A stretch of DNA of 64,000 bases, taken from the NCBI RefSeq assembly GCF_004342485.1, contig NZ_SMBU01000003.1:1-64000 (forward strand), in the 5' to 3' direction. Each line of letters begins with the position of its first letter. The first letter of the stretch is position 1. The notes under the pieces were generated by a model. The model made no database searches. It saw only the letters and a list, made by a program, of their open reading frames with translations, and was not told the DNA's origin. This DNA comes from Roseateles saccharophilus. GTDB lineage: Bacteria; Pseudomonadota; Gammaproteobacteria; Burkholderiales; Burkholderiaceae_C. Made by a program: the position numbers and the translations under genes. Shown here piece after piece: positions 36,786-46,556 of this stretch.

Positions 36786-37882
36786 ACTTCCGACTCCTGC
36801 CCCTGCTGGCCGGCCTGTTGCTGGCCTCTTCCGTCCAAGCGAAACCCCGCCACGCCAGGCACGAGGTGCCCCCCAAGCCCCTGGGCCTGCGCCCCGCCCT
36901 CGTCGCCTTCGCCGACGAGCTGGCGACAGCGCAGAACTGGGACGCCGCCGCGCTGCGCGATCAGCTCAGCGGCGCGCTGGACCTGCCCAAGGTGCGCCAG
37001 CTCATCCTGCCCGCGGCGGCGGGCACGGCCAAGAACTGGGGCGCCTACCGGGACCGTTTCATCGAGCCGAAGCGGCTAGAGGCCGGCGTCGCCTTCTGGG
37101 CCGAGCACGAGGGCGCGTTGGCGCGCGCCGAGAGCCGGTACGGCGTGCCGGCCGGGATCGTCGTCGGCATCCTCGGCGTGGAGACCTTCTACGGCCGCAT
37201 CACCGGCGGCTTCAAGGTGCTGGACGCGCTGGCCACGCTGGCCTTCGACTTCCCCGCCGAGCACCCGCGCGCGGCCGAGCGCCAGGCCTTCTTCCGCAAC
37301 GAGCTGGCCGAGTTCCTGAAGCTCTGCCACGAGAACGGCCTCGACGCCACCGAGGTGCGCGGCAGCTACGCCGGCGCCTTGGGGCTGCCGCAGTTCATGC
37401 CGGGCAGCTGGCGCCAGCATGCGGTGGACTTCGACGGCGACGGCCGCGTCGACCTGATCAACAGCCCGGACGACGCGATCGGCAGCGTGGCCCATTACCT
37501 GTCCGAATACGGCTGGAAGCCGGGCCAGGCCACGCACTACAGCGTGCGCCTGCCGGCCGACCCGATCACGCGCCGGCGCCTTCTGGCGCCCGACATCAAA
37601 CCCCATTTCATGGCGGCCGATCTCGTCGAGGCCGGTGCCGAGCCCTCCGAGGCCGCGCGCGAGCATGCCGGCCCGCTGGCCGTCATCGAGCTGCAGAACG
37701 GCCCGAAGCAGCCGCCCACCGTGCTGCTGGGCACGGAGAACTTCTGGGTCGTCACGCGCTACAACTGGTCGGCCTATTACGCGCTGGCCGTCATCGAGCT
37801 GGGCGAAGCGGTGGCACGTGCGCGGGCCGTGCAGATACAGCAGCAAACGCCGCCGCAACTGCCGGCGTCGGCGCCTCAGTAG
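36782..37882 (+). CDS. mltB: Membrane-bound lytic murein transglycosylase B
   Basis: A 366-residue periplasmic peptidoglycan lyase that cleaves the MurNAc-GlcNAc bond with 1,6-anhydro product. The signal peptide is FRLLPLLAGLLLASSVQA. The catalytic Glu134 lies in GILGVETFYGRITGG, with family blocks YAGALGLPQFMPGSW and DFDGDGRVDLINSPDDAIGS. There is no lipobox Cys, so it should be soluble, unlike the E. coli lipoprotein. Start GTG 36782 overlaps the tgpA stop (GTGA). The 3' end overlaps the convergent peptidase gene by seven bases. Confidence 0.92.
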   Translation: MNFRLLPLLAGLLLASSVQAKPRHARHEVPPKPLGLRPALVAFADELATAQNWDAAALRDQLSGALDLPKVRQLILPAAAGTAKNWGAYRDRFIEPKRLEAGVAFWAEHEGALARAESRYGVPAGIVVGILGVETFYGRITGGFKVLDALATLAFDFPAEHPRAAERQAFFRNELAEFLKLCHENGLDATEVRGSYAGALGLPQFMPGSWRQHAVDFDGDGRVDLINSPDDAIGSVAHYLSEYGWKPGQATHYSVRLPADPITRRRLLAPDIKPHFMAADLVEAGAEPSEAAREHAGPLAVIELQNGPKQPPTVLLGTENFWVVTRYNWSAYYALAVIELGEAVARARAVQIQQQTPPQLPASAPQ

Positions 37883-38961
37883 GGGTTGGAGGTCAGCACG
37901 CCCGACTCGACCGAGATCGAATAGGGCGCGACGGTCGGCCAGTTGACGAGGTCATAGCTGCCACCGGCCACCCGCTTCTCGACCTGCAGGCCGCGATAGG
38001 TCAGCGGCGTCTTGGCCTTCACGGTGATCGGGGCCACCGGCGACTGCAGGAAATAGGCCTGGCCAGTGCGGCCGCCGCTGCCGTCGGGGTTGCCCACCAC
38101 GGTGCCGATGCCGTTGTCGACGACGACAGCCGTCTGCTCGTTCAGGCCGATGCCGCGCACGGCCGCATTGCTGGCCCAGCCGTCGGCCACCAGGCGGCCC
38201 ATGAAGGTCACGAGCCGGCCCATGCGGTCGCGCGTGATGAGGTGGCTGTCGGTGATGACGCCGGCCATATAGGGCAGCGAGTTCAGCAGGCTGCGGTCCA
38301 GCGTGACATTGCGGTTGTAGGGGTTGGCCATCGCATCCGTCGACGTGACGGACTGGTAGAGGGCCGAATAGTCGAACTGGCCGAGCACCGCCAGGCCAGC
38401 ACTGGTGCCGCCGAAGGGCACATGGTTCGCGACGGCGGCCTTCATCGCCCCCTCCAGCGGCGTACCGGCCCATTCGGCGACGTAGGTGGACTGGTCGCCG
38501 CCGGCGATGAAGAGCACGTCGGCGCGGTTGACGAGGTCCAGCACCGGCTGCGCGCTCGCGCCGGCACGGCTCTTGATGACGATGGAGCCGACCGCACCCA
38601 CGCCATCCATCGCCATCAGGTAGGCGTTGTAGCCGTCCGAACCCGAGGTGCGCAGGATGACGATGTCCACCTTGTTGGCGCTGCCGCCGCGGGCCTTGGC
38701 GATCATGGCCCGGAAGGCATCGTCGACGTCGGTGCCGCCGCCCATCAGCACGAGCGTCGTCGTGGCCGGCCGCGGCGGCTGGAGGGCGGGCACGCTGCCG
38801 CTCAGGTAGAAGTCGTAGTCCTTGGTGCTGACGGTCGGCAGCGCACCGCTGCCCGTGCCATTGCTGCCGGCCCAGGCGGCACCGCTGGCCACCAGGCCGA
38901 GCGACAACAGGCCGAGCAGTGCAAGGCGACGGCTGAAAGACAGGACACGGTCTGCAAGCAT
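37876..38961 (-). CDS. Exported cyanophycinase-like peptidase (family S51)
   Basis: A 361-residue secreted peptidase. The signal peptide is LALLGLLSLGLVASGAAWAG. The nucleophile Ser sits in PFGGTSAGLAVLG, the signature of S51 peptidases (peptidase E, cyanophycinase), and LFIAGGDQSTYV is the conserved preceding block. Cyanophycinases cut beta-Asp-Arg dipeptides from cyanophycin; whether that polymer is the substrate here is unknown. The ATG at 38961 gives the signal peptide; the frame further upstream overlaps the divergent S9 gene. It converges on mltB with overlapping stop regions. Confidence 0.87.
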   Translation of the reverse strand: MLADRVLSFSRRLALLGLLSLGLVASGAAWAGSNGTGSGALPTVSTKDYDFYLSGSVPALQPPRPATTTLVLMGGGTDVDDAFRAMIAKARGGSANKVDIVILRTSGSDGYNAYLMAMDGVGAVGSIVIKSRAGASAQPVLDLVNRADVLFIAGGDQSTYVAEWAGTPLEGAMKAAVANHVPFGGTSAGLAVLGQFDYSALYQSVTSTDAMANPYNRNVTLDRSLLNSLPYMAGVITDSHLITRDRMGRLVTFMGRLVADGWASNAAVRGIGLNEQTAVVVDNGIGTVVGNPDGSGGRTGQAYFLQSPVAPITVKAKTPLTYRGLQVEKRVAGGSYDLVNWPTVAPYSISVESGVLTSNPY

Positions 38962-39077
38962 GGCGGCCTCCGGCGCGACGGGTCTGGGCGAGTGTAGGCC
39001 GCGACATGACCTCCGGCAGGGCTGCCGCCGACAAGTCTGGTGTAGCGTGGCGCCCCGCATCCAGGGGAGGAACCCGC

Positions 39078-41546
39078 TTGACCCAAGTTCGCCCGTTGCC
39101 GCTCGCGCTGGCCCTTGCCGCCGGCCTGGCCGGCGCGCCTTCTTTCGCCCAGACCGGCTACGACAAGCCGCCCGAGCCGCTGCTGGGCGTGATGCACACG
39201 CCGCTGCCGCCATCGGCCATCGCCGACCCCACCGATCGCACGCTGTTGATGGTGCAACAGGCGCAATACCCGTCGATCAGGCGCGTCGCCGAGCCCTATC
39301 TGAAACTGGCCGGCGTGCGCGTGGAACCGCGCACCGGCGCCCGCCACGATGCCTCCAACGGCTACGGCATCCGCGCCTGCCTCGAAGGCTTCGCGCTGAT
39401 CGACATCGCCAGCGGCGAGGAACGCCGGATCGCCCTGCCCGCCGGCGCCTGCCCCGGCCTGCCGACCTGGTCGCCGGACGGCCGTCGCTTCGCCTTCGGC
39501 AACACCGTGGCCGACCATGTCGAACTCTGGGTCGGCGACGTCGCCAGCGGGGCCGCGCGGCGCATTGCCGGCGTGCGCCTCAACACCATCCTCGGCAACG
39601 ACATCCAATGGCTAGGCGGTGGCGCGGCCCTGCTGGTGAAGCAGCTGCCCGCCGGCCGCGGCCCCGCGCCATCGCAAGCCGCGGCGCCGATCGCGCCGGA
39701 GATCCGCGAATCGCTGGGCGGCAAGGGCGAGAGCAGCACCTACGAGGCGCGCGACACGCTGACCGGCCCCGAGGACGAGGCGCTGTTCGACCACTACGCC
39801 AGCGCGCAGCTCGCCAAGGTCGACCTCGCCAGCGGCAAGCTGACGCCACTCGGCAAGCCGGGGGTGATCGCCGGCGTCGAGGTCGCGCCCGACGGCCGCC
39901 ACGTGCTTTACGAAGCGCTGAAGCGGCCCTACTCCTATGCCACCACCTGGCAGCGCTTCGCCCACGACACCCTCGTGCTCGACGCCGCGGACGGCCGCGC
40001 GACGCTGATCGACAGCGCGCCCGTGGCCGACCGCGTGCCGGTGCGCGGCGTGCCCACCGGGCCACGCGATTTCGGCTGGCGGGCCAATGCGCCGGCCACG
40101 CTGGTCTGGGCCGAGGCGCTGGACCAGGGCGACTGGAAGCTCAGCGTGCCCTTGCGCGACAAGGTGCTAATGCAGAGCGCGCCCTTCACCGCCAAGCCGG
40201 TCGAGATCCTGCGCACGCCGCAGCGTTTCAGCGGCATGGCCTGGCTGGAGAAAGGCGACGAGCCCTTCGTCTACGAGTTCGACGCCAACCGGCGCTGGGT
40301 GCGCGTGACCCGCATCGACGTGTCCGCGCCGGACAAGGCGCCCCGGGTCGTCTGGGACCATTCCGCCGACGAGCGCTACAGGAACCCCGGCGCGCTGCTG
40401 ATGCGCCGGCTGGCCAATGGCGCGACCGTCGTGCGCGAGGACGCGGGCAAGGTCTATCTGCGCGGCAACGGCGCGACACCGCAGGGCGATCGCCCCTTCC
40501 TGGACCGCTACGACCTGGCCACCGGCCGGAGCGAGCGCCTGTTCCGCAGCGGCAACGAGGCGCTGGAACGCGTCATCGCCGTGATCGACGGCGGCAGCCG
40601 CTTCCTCGTCTCGCGGCAGTCGCCGGCCGAACCGCCCAATGTGTTCATGGCCACGCTCGGCGCCGCCAATGCCGGCGCCGCCGAAGGCGAGGCGCGCTAC
40701 GCGGTCGCGACGACGGCCGTCACCCACATCCCCGACCCGATGCCCCAGGTGCGCGGCGTCAAGAAGCGCCTGGTCAGCTACAAGCGCAAGGACGGTGTCG
40801 AGCTCTCGTTCACGCTCTACACGCCGCCCGGCTACCAGGAGGGCACGCGCCTGCCCGCCGTGCTCTACGCCTATCCGCTGGACTACGCCGATCCGTCCAA
40901 GGCGGGCCAGGTCAGCGGCTCGCAGCAGAGCTTCGACTTCCTGCGCGGCCATCGCCTGCTGCTGCTGGCCGGCTACGCCATCATCGACAACGCCGCCTTC
41001 CCCATCGTCGGCGACCCGAAGTCGGCCTACGACACCTACCTCGACCAGCTCATCGCCGATGCGCAAGCCGCGGTGGACAAGGCGGTCGAGCTCGGCGTGG
41101 TCGACCGCGACCGCATCGGCGTCACCGGCCACAGCCACGGCGCGCTGATGACGGCCAACCTGCTCGCGCACACCGGGCTGTTCCGCGCCGGCGTGGCCAC
41201 CAGCGGCAGCTACAACAAGACGCTGACGCCGTTCGGCTTCCAGAACGAGCCGCGTTCGCTGTGGGCCGCGACGCCGGTCTACGAGCAGGCCTCGGCCTTC
41301 TTCCATGCCAACAAGATCAAGTCGCCGTTGCTGATCATGCATGGCATGGACGACGCCAACCCGGGCACCGAGCCCGTCCAGGCACCCAAGCTGTTCCAGG
41401 CCATCCGCGGCCTCGGCGGCACCACCCGGCTGGTGATGCTGCCTCACGAACCGCACTGGTATACGGCCATGGAGTCGAACGAGCAGGAGGTTTACGAGAT
41501 GCTCACCTGGTTCGATCGCTATGTGAAGAACGCTGCACCGCGTTAA
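39078..41546 (+). CDS. Exported S9 prolyl-oligopeptidase-family peptidase
   Basis: An 822-residue secreted serine peptidase with an N-terminal beta-propeller region and a C-terminal alpha/beta-hydrolase domain. The nucleophile is Ser686 in GHSHGALMTANLL, the Asp lies near 758 in HGMDDANPGTEP and the His in MLPHEPHWYTAM. It resembles the glutamyl-endopeptidase/S9C group. The start is TTG at 39078: it has a strong AGGGGAGG ribosome site seven bases upstream and directly begins the signal peptide RPLPLALALAAGLAGAPSFAQ. The in-frame ATG at 39006 would put 24 polar residues before it. Confidence 0.88.
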   Translation: MTQVRPLPLALALAAGLAGAPSFAQTGYDKPPEPLLGVMHTPLPPSAIADPTDRTLLMVQQAQYPSIRRVAEPYLKLAGVRVEPRTGARHDASNGYGIRACLEGFALIDIASGEERRIALPAGACPGLPTWSPDGRRFAFGNTVADHVELWVGDVASGAARRIAGVRLNTILGNDIQWLGGGAALLVKQLPAGRGPAPSQAAAPIAPEIRESLGGKGESSTYEARDTLTGPEDEALFDHYASAQLAKVDLASGKLTPLGKPGVIAGVEVAPDGRHVLYEALKRPYSYATTWQRFAHDTLVLDAADGRATLIDSAPVADRVPVRGVPTGPRDFGWRANAPATLVWAEALDQGDWKLSVPLRDKVLMQSAPFTAKPVEILRTPQRFSGMAWLEKGDEPFVYEFDANRRWVRVTRIDVSAPDKAPRVVWDHSADERYRNPGALLMRRLANGATVVREDAGKVYLRGNGATPQGDRPFLDRYDLATGRSERLFRSGNEALERVIAVIDGGSRFLVSRQSPAEPPNVFMATLGAANAGAAEGEARYAVATTAVTHIPDPMPQVRGVKKRLVSYKRKDGVELSFTLYTPPGYQEGTRLPAVLYAYPLDYADPSKAGQVSGSQQSFDFLRGHRLLLLAGYAIIDNAAFPIVGDPKSAYDTYLDQLIADAQAAVDKAVELGVVDRDRIGVTGHSHGALMTANLLAHTGLFRAGVATSGSYNKTLTPFGFQNEPRSLWAATPVYEQASAFFHANKIKSPLLIMHGMDDANPGTEPVQAPKLFQAIRGLGGTTRLVMLPHEPHWYTAMESNEQEVYEMLTWFDRYVKNAAPR

Positions 41547-41560
41547 TCAACATCGCAGTT

Positions 41561-41642
41561 GTCCAATCTGCGTTCGCGGCGCCCGCGACGCATGAACCCG
41601 GGTCTTGCGGGCCGAGCGCCGGGCCGCCCCAAGACGGCCCGC
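41561..41642 (-). repeat. Intergenic hairpin repeat, copy 4 (inverted)
   Basis: On the minus strand this reads as the 36-base module (41642 down to 41607, ends GCGGGCCG/CGGCCCGC) followed by the family tail with GACCCGGGTTCATGCG and GAACGCAGATTGG. It matches copy 2 at 8570-8656 over its whole length, with about ten differences. It sits between the convergent S9 peptidase and comEC genes. Confidence 0.75.
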
Positions 41643-41661
41643 GCTGGGCCGAGGCTTCACT

Positions 41662-44103
41662 TCAAGGCTCGCCGGCTTCCGGCCAGCCCGGCGCGGGCGG
41701 CCCCGCCGGTTCCGGGTCGACGGCCGGCGCGACGCGGTCGCTCCAGTAGCGCCGGCTCAGGGCCCGCTCGCAGCGGGCGTCGGCCAGCGGCTCGGCACTG
41801 CCCCAGCGCCAGGCACCGCAGGCCGGGCTGGCCACGGTCGCGATGCCCGCGGCCTGGTAGCGCGCCAGCACCGGCGGCGCCGGATGGCCGAAGCGGCTGC
41901 GGTAGCCGGCCTGCACCAGGCCCGCCACCGGCCGCACGGCGGCCAGGAACTCGGCGCTCGAGGAGGTCTTGCTGCCGTGGTGGGGCACCAGCAGCACGTC
42001 GGCGCGCAGGTCAGGCTCACGCTGCACGAGCAGCCTCTCCTGCCCGGCCTCCAGGTCGCCCGCCGGCAAGGCACGCCGCCCCGATGCCGACGTGATGCGC
42101 AGCACGCAGGACAGGTCGTTGGACTTGAGCCCCGCCACATAGTGGGCCGGCGTGGGATGCAGCACGTCGAAGCGCACGCCGTCCCAGGTCCAGCCCTGGC
42201 CCGCCTCGCAGCGCGCGGCGGGCGGCCCGGCCTGCCGCAGCGGGTGGCCGGACTCCAGGGAACTGCGCAGTTCGGCCACCGGCAGGGCCTGCATCAGCGT
42301 CGCCGCGCCGCCGACGTGGTCGCCATCGCGGTGGCTGAGCATCAGCAGGTCGAGGCTATGCACGCCCAGCAAGCGCAGCAGCGGCAGCAGCACGCGCTCG
42401 CGGGCATCCGCGCCGGGCGAGTAGGCCGGGCCGGTGTCGAACAGCATGGCATGGCCGGCGGTGCGGATGAGCACCGCGTTGCCCTGGCCGATGTCGGGCG
42501 CCAGCAGCTCGAACTCGCCGGCCGGCGGGCGGGCCACGGCCGGCCAGAGCAGTGGCAGCATCATCGCGAAGCCGGCCGCGCAGCCGCCAGGGCAGGCGCA
42601 TGACGACGAGGGCCGCCCCCATCAGGGCCAGCCCCTGCGACCACAGCGGCGCCGCCGGCGGCCACCAGACGGCCGCGGGCCAGGCGACCAGCAGCCTCAG
42701 CCAGGCCATCAGGCCCTGCACCAGCAGCGCGGCCAGGGCCCACAGCGGCGCGAACAGGCTGCCGAACAGGGCCAGCGGCGTGATGACAAAGCTGATCAAC
42801 GGGATAGCGGCGAGATTGGCCAGCAGGCCGACGACCGAGATCTGCGCGAAGCAGATCAGGCTCAGCGGCGCGAGGCCGACCGTGGCGATGGCCTGGGTAC
42901 GCAGCGCGGCCTTGAGCTGAGCGCGCCTGCCGGGGGGCGCCGGCTCGCCGCCCGCCGCCATCAGCAGACCCACGGCGTCGAAGGACAGCCAGAAGCCCGG
43001 CTGCATCAGCGCCCAGGGGTCCACGGCAGTGACGATGACGGCCGCACCCAGCAGCACCAGCGGCCAGGGCCAGCGCAGGCCCAGCGTGCGCAGGGCCGCG
43101 ACCGCGGCCAGCATGACGACGGTGCGCTGGGCCGGCACGCCCCAGCCCGAGAACAGCGCATAGGCCAGGGCCACCACGACACCGACCCAGCGCGCCGCCG
43201 TCGACGCCGGCAGGCGCAGGCACAGCCAGCCGCTGCGCCGCCACAGCGGCGCGACCAGGGCCGCCGCCAGCCAGCCCAGCAGCACGACGTGGCTGCCCGA
43301 GACGGACAGCAGATGCGCGACGCCGGTGTCGCGGAACAGGTTCCAGTCGGCGTGGGCAATGGCGTTCTGGTCGCCCAGGCTGAGCGCCGCCAGCACGCCG
43401 GCCATGGCGGGGTCGGCCACGCGCTCGCGGATGGCCGTGCGCAGGCGCTGGCGGGCCGCGTCGATCTCCCACCAGGGCGCCGCCTGCAGGCGCTCGGCAC
43501 CACCCGGCCGCACGGTGCCGCTGGCGCGCAGACCCTGCTCGAACAGCCACAACTCCGCGTCGAAGCCGCCCGGGTTGACCAGGCCGTGGGCACGCTTCAG
43601 GCGGGCCGTGAAGCGCCAGCGTTCGCCAGCCGTGATGGGCGGCGAGTCATACGCCAGCAGCAGCAGCAGCAGCCGGCGCGGCACCTGGGCGCCAGCGCCG
43701 TGCCCGTGGGGCCGACCGCCTCGACGGCGAACTCGAAGCGCCAACCGGGCACGCCGCCCTGGCCGGTGATGGCGATGGGCAGCGAATCGACACGCCCGCT
43801 CAGCAAGAGGTCGCGGCCTTCCCAGGCCGGATGCAGCTCGGGCGTCATGCGCCATTGGGCGCGCAGCGCGCCCTGCGTAAATGCGAGCACCGCGACGCAG
43901 CCGGCCAGCGCCAGCCAGTGGCGGCTGCGCAGCAGCCAGAGCAGCGCAAGAGCGAGGGCCAGCGCCGCGTACTCCGCGCCGGTCGGCAATCGCTCGCAGC
44001 GATGCAGCAGCGCCAGACCGGCCAACCAGGCCAGCCCCGTCGCCACCAGCTCGCGCATGCCCCAAGGCCGCTCCGCCAAAGCCCCTCCCTGCTCCGATCC
44101 CAT
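41662..44103 (-). pseudogene. comEC: ComEC/Rec2 DNA-uptake channel, two frameshifts
   Basis: Three frames together encode a full ComEC of about 810 residues, the inner-membrane channel for transforming DNA. Part 1 (from ATG 44103) holds the N-terminal helices and OB-like DUF4131 region. Part 2 holds the competence domain (SLGDQNAIAHADWNLFRDTG, HLLSVSGSHVVLLGW). Part 3 holds the metallo-beta-lactamase-like domain (DIGQGNAVLIRTAGHAMLFD, LSHRDGDHVGG, LVPHHGSKTSSS). The frame changes near 43670-43715, beside a (CAG)6 tract at 43655-43672 encoding poly-Leu, and again near 42560-42600. Each needs one base. If real, the strain should be defective in DNA uptake; sequencing errors are the main alternative. 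Confidence 0.85.
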
Positions 44104-44159
44104 CGGGGTCGGAGGTGTAGCATGCCGCGGTTTTTCTCTCGCGCCACCGCGCTTCCCCC

Positions 44160-44624
44160 ATGAGCTCCTCCGCCATCCAAGCCAAGCTCGCCGAACTCGG
44201 CATCACGCTGCCGCCGCTGGCCATCCCCGCCGCCGCCTACCTGCCCTTCACGCGCACCGGCAAGCTGCTCTTCCTGTCGGGCCACATCGCCAAGAAGGAC
44301 GGCAAGCCCTGGGTCGGCCAGCTCGGCAAGAACGTCGACACCACCACCGGCCAGCAGGCCGCCCGCGCGGTCGCCGTCGACCTGCTGGGCACGCTGCAGG
44401 CCGCCGTCGGCGACCTCGGCAAGGTGCGCATCGTCAAGGTGATGAGCCTGGTCAACAGCACGCCCGACTTCACCGAGCAGCACCTCGTCACCAACGGCTG
44501 CTCCGAGCTGCTGGCCGAGGTGCTGGGCGAGGCCGGCAAGCATGCGCGCAGCGCCTTCGGCGTGGCCCAGATCCCGCTGGGTGCCTGCGTCGAGATCGAG
44601 CTGATCGCGGAAGTCCAGGACTGA
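44160..44624 (+). CDS. RidA/YjgF-family protein (UK114-like)
   Basis: A 154-residue protein of the YjgF/YER057c/UK114 superfamily, in the longer subgroup related to chorismate-mutase-like Rid proteins. It contains TGKLLFLSGHIAKKDGKPWVG, DLGKVRIVKVMSLVNSTPDF and the C-terminal GVAQIPLGACVEIELIAEV. RidA itself hydrolyses reactive enamine/imine intermediates; this subgroup keeps the trimeric fold, but its catalytic role is less clear. The gene overlaps dsbB by one base (TGATG), implying translational coupling. It diverges from comEC. Confidence 0.87.
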   Translation: MSSSAIQAKLAELGITLPPLAIPAAAYLPFTRTGKLLFLSGHIAKKDGKPWVGQLGKNVDTTTGQQAARAVAVDLLGTLQAAVGDLGKVRIVKVMSLVNSTPDFTEQHLVTNGCSELLAEVLGEAGKHARSAFGVAQIPLGACVEIELIAEVQD

Positions 44625-45115
44625 TGTTCATCCAACCCTCCAAGTTGCCGGCCCGCGCGCTGGCCGGCATGGCCGTGGCCAGCTTCGCCGCCGTCGGCGT
44701 GGCCCTCGTGGCCCAGCACCAATTCGGCGTCAAGCCCTGCCCCTGGTGCGTGCTGCAGCGGCTCATCTTCCTGGCCATCGGCACGTTCTCGTTGCTGGGC
44801 TGGCTGGTGCAGCCCAGGCGCTCGCTGCGCCAGGCGGCACTGGTCGTCGTGCTGATGCTGTGCGCCGCCGGCTTGACGGCGGCCGTCTTCCAGCACGAGG
44901 TGGCGTCCCAGAGCGCCAGCTGCGCGATGGGCCTGGCCGACAAGATCGTCACGGTGCTGAACCTCGAGGACCTCTGGCCCTCGGTCTTCATGATCACGGC
45001 CAACTGCGCCGAGGCCGCGGCCTACCGCTTCATCGGCCTGCCCTACGAGATCTGGAGCGGGCTGCTCTTCGTCGGCATGGCGGCGCTGGGCCTGATGGTG
45101 CTGAACAAGCGCTGA
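44624..45115 (+). CDS. dsbB: Disulfide bond formation protein B
   Basis: A 163-residue inner-membrane oxidoreductase that reoxidises DsbA and passes electrons to quinones. Four helices are visible, and the first redox pair is CPWC in KPCPWCVLQRL. The second pair is formed by the periplasmic cysteines in SQSASCAMGL and MITANCAEAAAY. Length is typical for betaproteobacteria. The ATG overlaps the ridA stop (TGATG). No dsbA is nearby. Confidence 0.93.
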   Translation: MFIQPSKLPARALAGMAVASFAAVGVALVAQHQFGVKPCPWCVLQRLIFLAIGTFSLLGWLVQPRRSLRQAALVVVLMLCAAGLTAAVFQHEVASQSASCAMGLADKIVTVLNLEDLWPSVFMITANCAEAAAYRFIGLPYEIWSGLLFVGMAALGLMVLNKR

Positions 45116-45148
45116 CCCCCCCCGCCGCGCTGCCCGGACGGCCAGACC

Positions 45149-46462
45149 ATGCGCGCCGCAGGACGCCCGCCGGGCTTCGCGGCCCTGCTCGCGGCCGACG
45201 CGCTCGCGAGCCTGGCCGAGCTGGCGGCCGCCGTCGTCATCCCGTGGTGGATCACGACACAGGGCGGCATGCAGGCCATCGCCGCCTACGGCATGACGCT
45301 CGCCGTCGCCACGCTGATCGTCGTGCCGGCCGCAGCGCCCTTCGGCGACCGCTTCTGCAAGGCCGCGCAGATGGGCTGGGGCCTGGCCGGGCTGGCGAGC
45401 ACCGCTTTCGCGCTCGCCTGGTGCGCCGCGCGCCCCTTCGCGCTGGCGCCGGTGCTCGGCCTGAGCGTGGCCCGCGTGCTCGCCCGGACCTTCGTCGAGC
45501 CCGCGCAGTCCGCGCTGCTGCCCGAGCTGGTGGCGATGGAGCGCCTGCCCGCCGCGATCAAGCTGCAGAAGACCTGCCGCGCCGTCAGCGGCGTGCTCGG
45601 CCCCTTGCTGGCCGGCGCCCTGCTGGGCCTGGCCAATGTGCCGGTAGCGCTGGCCGCCTGCGCGGCGCTGCCCCTCGTCGCCGCCGCGGCCTCGCTGGCG
45701 ATCCCCCGCCACCCAGGCGGCGCCCAGGCCTTCGACGCCCGCGCATGGTGGCGCGACCTGCGTGCCGGTGCCCGCGCGAAGTGGACCGTGCCGATGGAGC
45801 GCGGCTGGACGCTGGTCAACTTCGTCGTCTGGATCTTCCAGGGCCCCGCCGTGGGCATCCTCATCCCGATCAAGGTGAACGCGCTGGGGCTGGCAGGGCA
45901 GTGGCTGGGCGCCGGCCTGGGCGCGCTCGCCTTGGGCGTGCTGATCGGCAGCCTCTGCGGCACGGACCGGCTGGTGCGGCGCTTCGGGCGCTACCGGGTC
46001 CGCATCGGGCTGGGCTGCATCGAAGGCCTGTGCCTGGCCGGGGTGGGCCTGGCGCCGTCGGCCGCGCCGATGCTGGCGGGACTCGTGTTCGCCGGCTTCT
46101 GCAATGCCACGATGGCGCTGGTGGGGGCGACGCACCGGGCGCTGGCGATCCCGCGCTCGCACCGCGTGCGCATGCTCGCCGCCGGGGCCGTCAGCACGCA
46201 GGTCGCCGGCGCCGCCGGCCCCGCCCTGGTCGGCATCGCGCTGGCCCATTGGGCCGTGCCTGCCGTCTATGCGGGTTGCGGTCTGCTGATGGCGGTGTCT
46301 GTCCTTGGCCTCTGCCGGGTCCCGCGCCTCAGGGAGTTCCTCGAACTCGACCACGCGCACGTCGTGGACTGGTACCCGCGCCAGTACCCCCGCGTCTTCC
46401 CGGGAGGGGCCGGCCAGGCGCCGCCTTTCATGAACGCTCCAACCGCGTCGTCGGCCGGATGA
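45149..46462 (+). CDS. MFS transporter (drug/siderophore-efflux-like)
   Basis: A 437-residue inner-membrane protein with about eleven or twelve helices, starting PGFAALLAADALASLAELAAA. Such N-terminal spacing and the motif LVVPAAAPFGDRFCKAAQM are typical of the EntS-like branch of the major facilitator superfamily, which exports siderophores or drugs. The C terminus ends in a polar tail of about 45 residues after the last helix. It lies 33 bp after dsbB on the same strand. Substrate is unknown. Confidence 0.82.
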   Translation: MRAAGRPPGFAALLAADALASLAELAAAVVIPWWITTQGGMQAIAAYGMTLAVATLIVVPAAAPFGDRFCKAAQMGWGLAGLASTAFALAWCAARPFALAPVLGLSVARVLARTFVEPAQSALLPELVAMERLPAAIKLQKTCRAVSGVLGPLLAGALLGLANVPVALAACAALPLVAAAASLAIPRHPGGAQAFDARAWWRDLRAGARAKWTVPMERGWTLVNFVVWIFQGPAVGILIPIKVNALGLAGQWLGAGLGALALGVLIGSLCGTDRLVRRFGRYRVRIGLGCIEGLCLAGVGLAPSAAPMLAGLVFAGFCNATMALVGATHRALAIPRSHRVRMLAAGAVSTQVAGAAGPALVGIALAHWAVPAVYAGCGLLMAVSVLGLCRVPRLREFLELDHAHVVDWYPRQYPRVFPGGAGQAPPFMNAPTASSAG

Positions 46463-46556
46463 TCGACGCACAGGACTGCAAGGCGATGCGCAGCTTCCAT
46501 GCAGACCGGTTGCAGCGCACGGTGCGGGAGGCCGGCACGGTTCCTCGAAGCCGCCC

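Noticed and set aside
37876-37882. Overlap of mltB and peptidase stop regions considered as an antisense control
   Set aside because: A seven-base convergent overlap is common in compact genomes and carries no further structure.
43655-43672. (CAG)6 tract, considered as a phase-variation repeat
   Set aside because: Trinucleotide repeats change length without shifting frame, and in the correct comEC frame it simply encodes leucines of a membrane helix. The frameshift is beside it, not caused by unit number.
46463-46556. Gap between the MFS gene and gamma-glutamyltransferase considered for a small gene
   Set aside because: Short frames here lack a start with a ribosome site and show no recognisable features.
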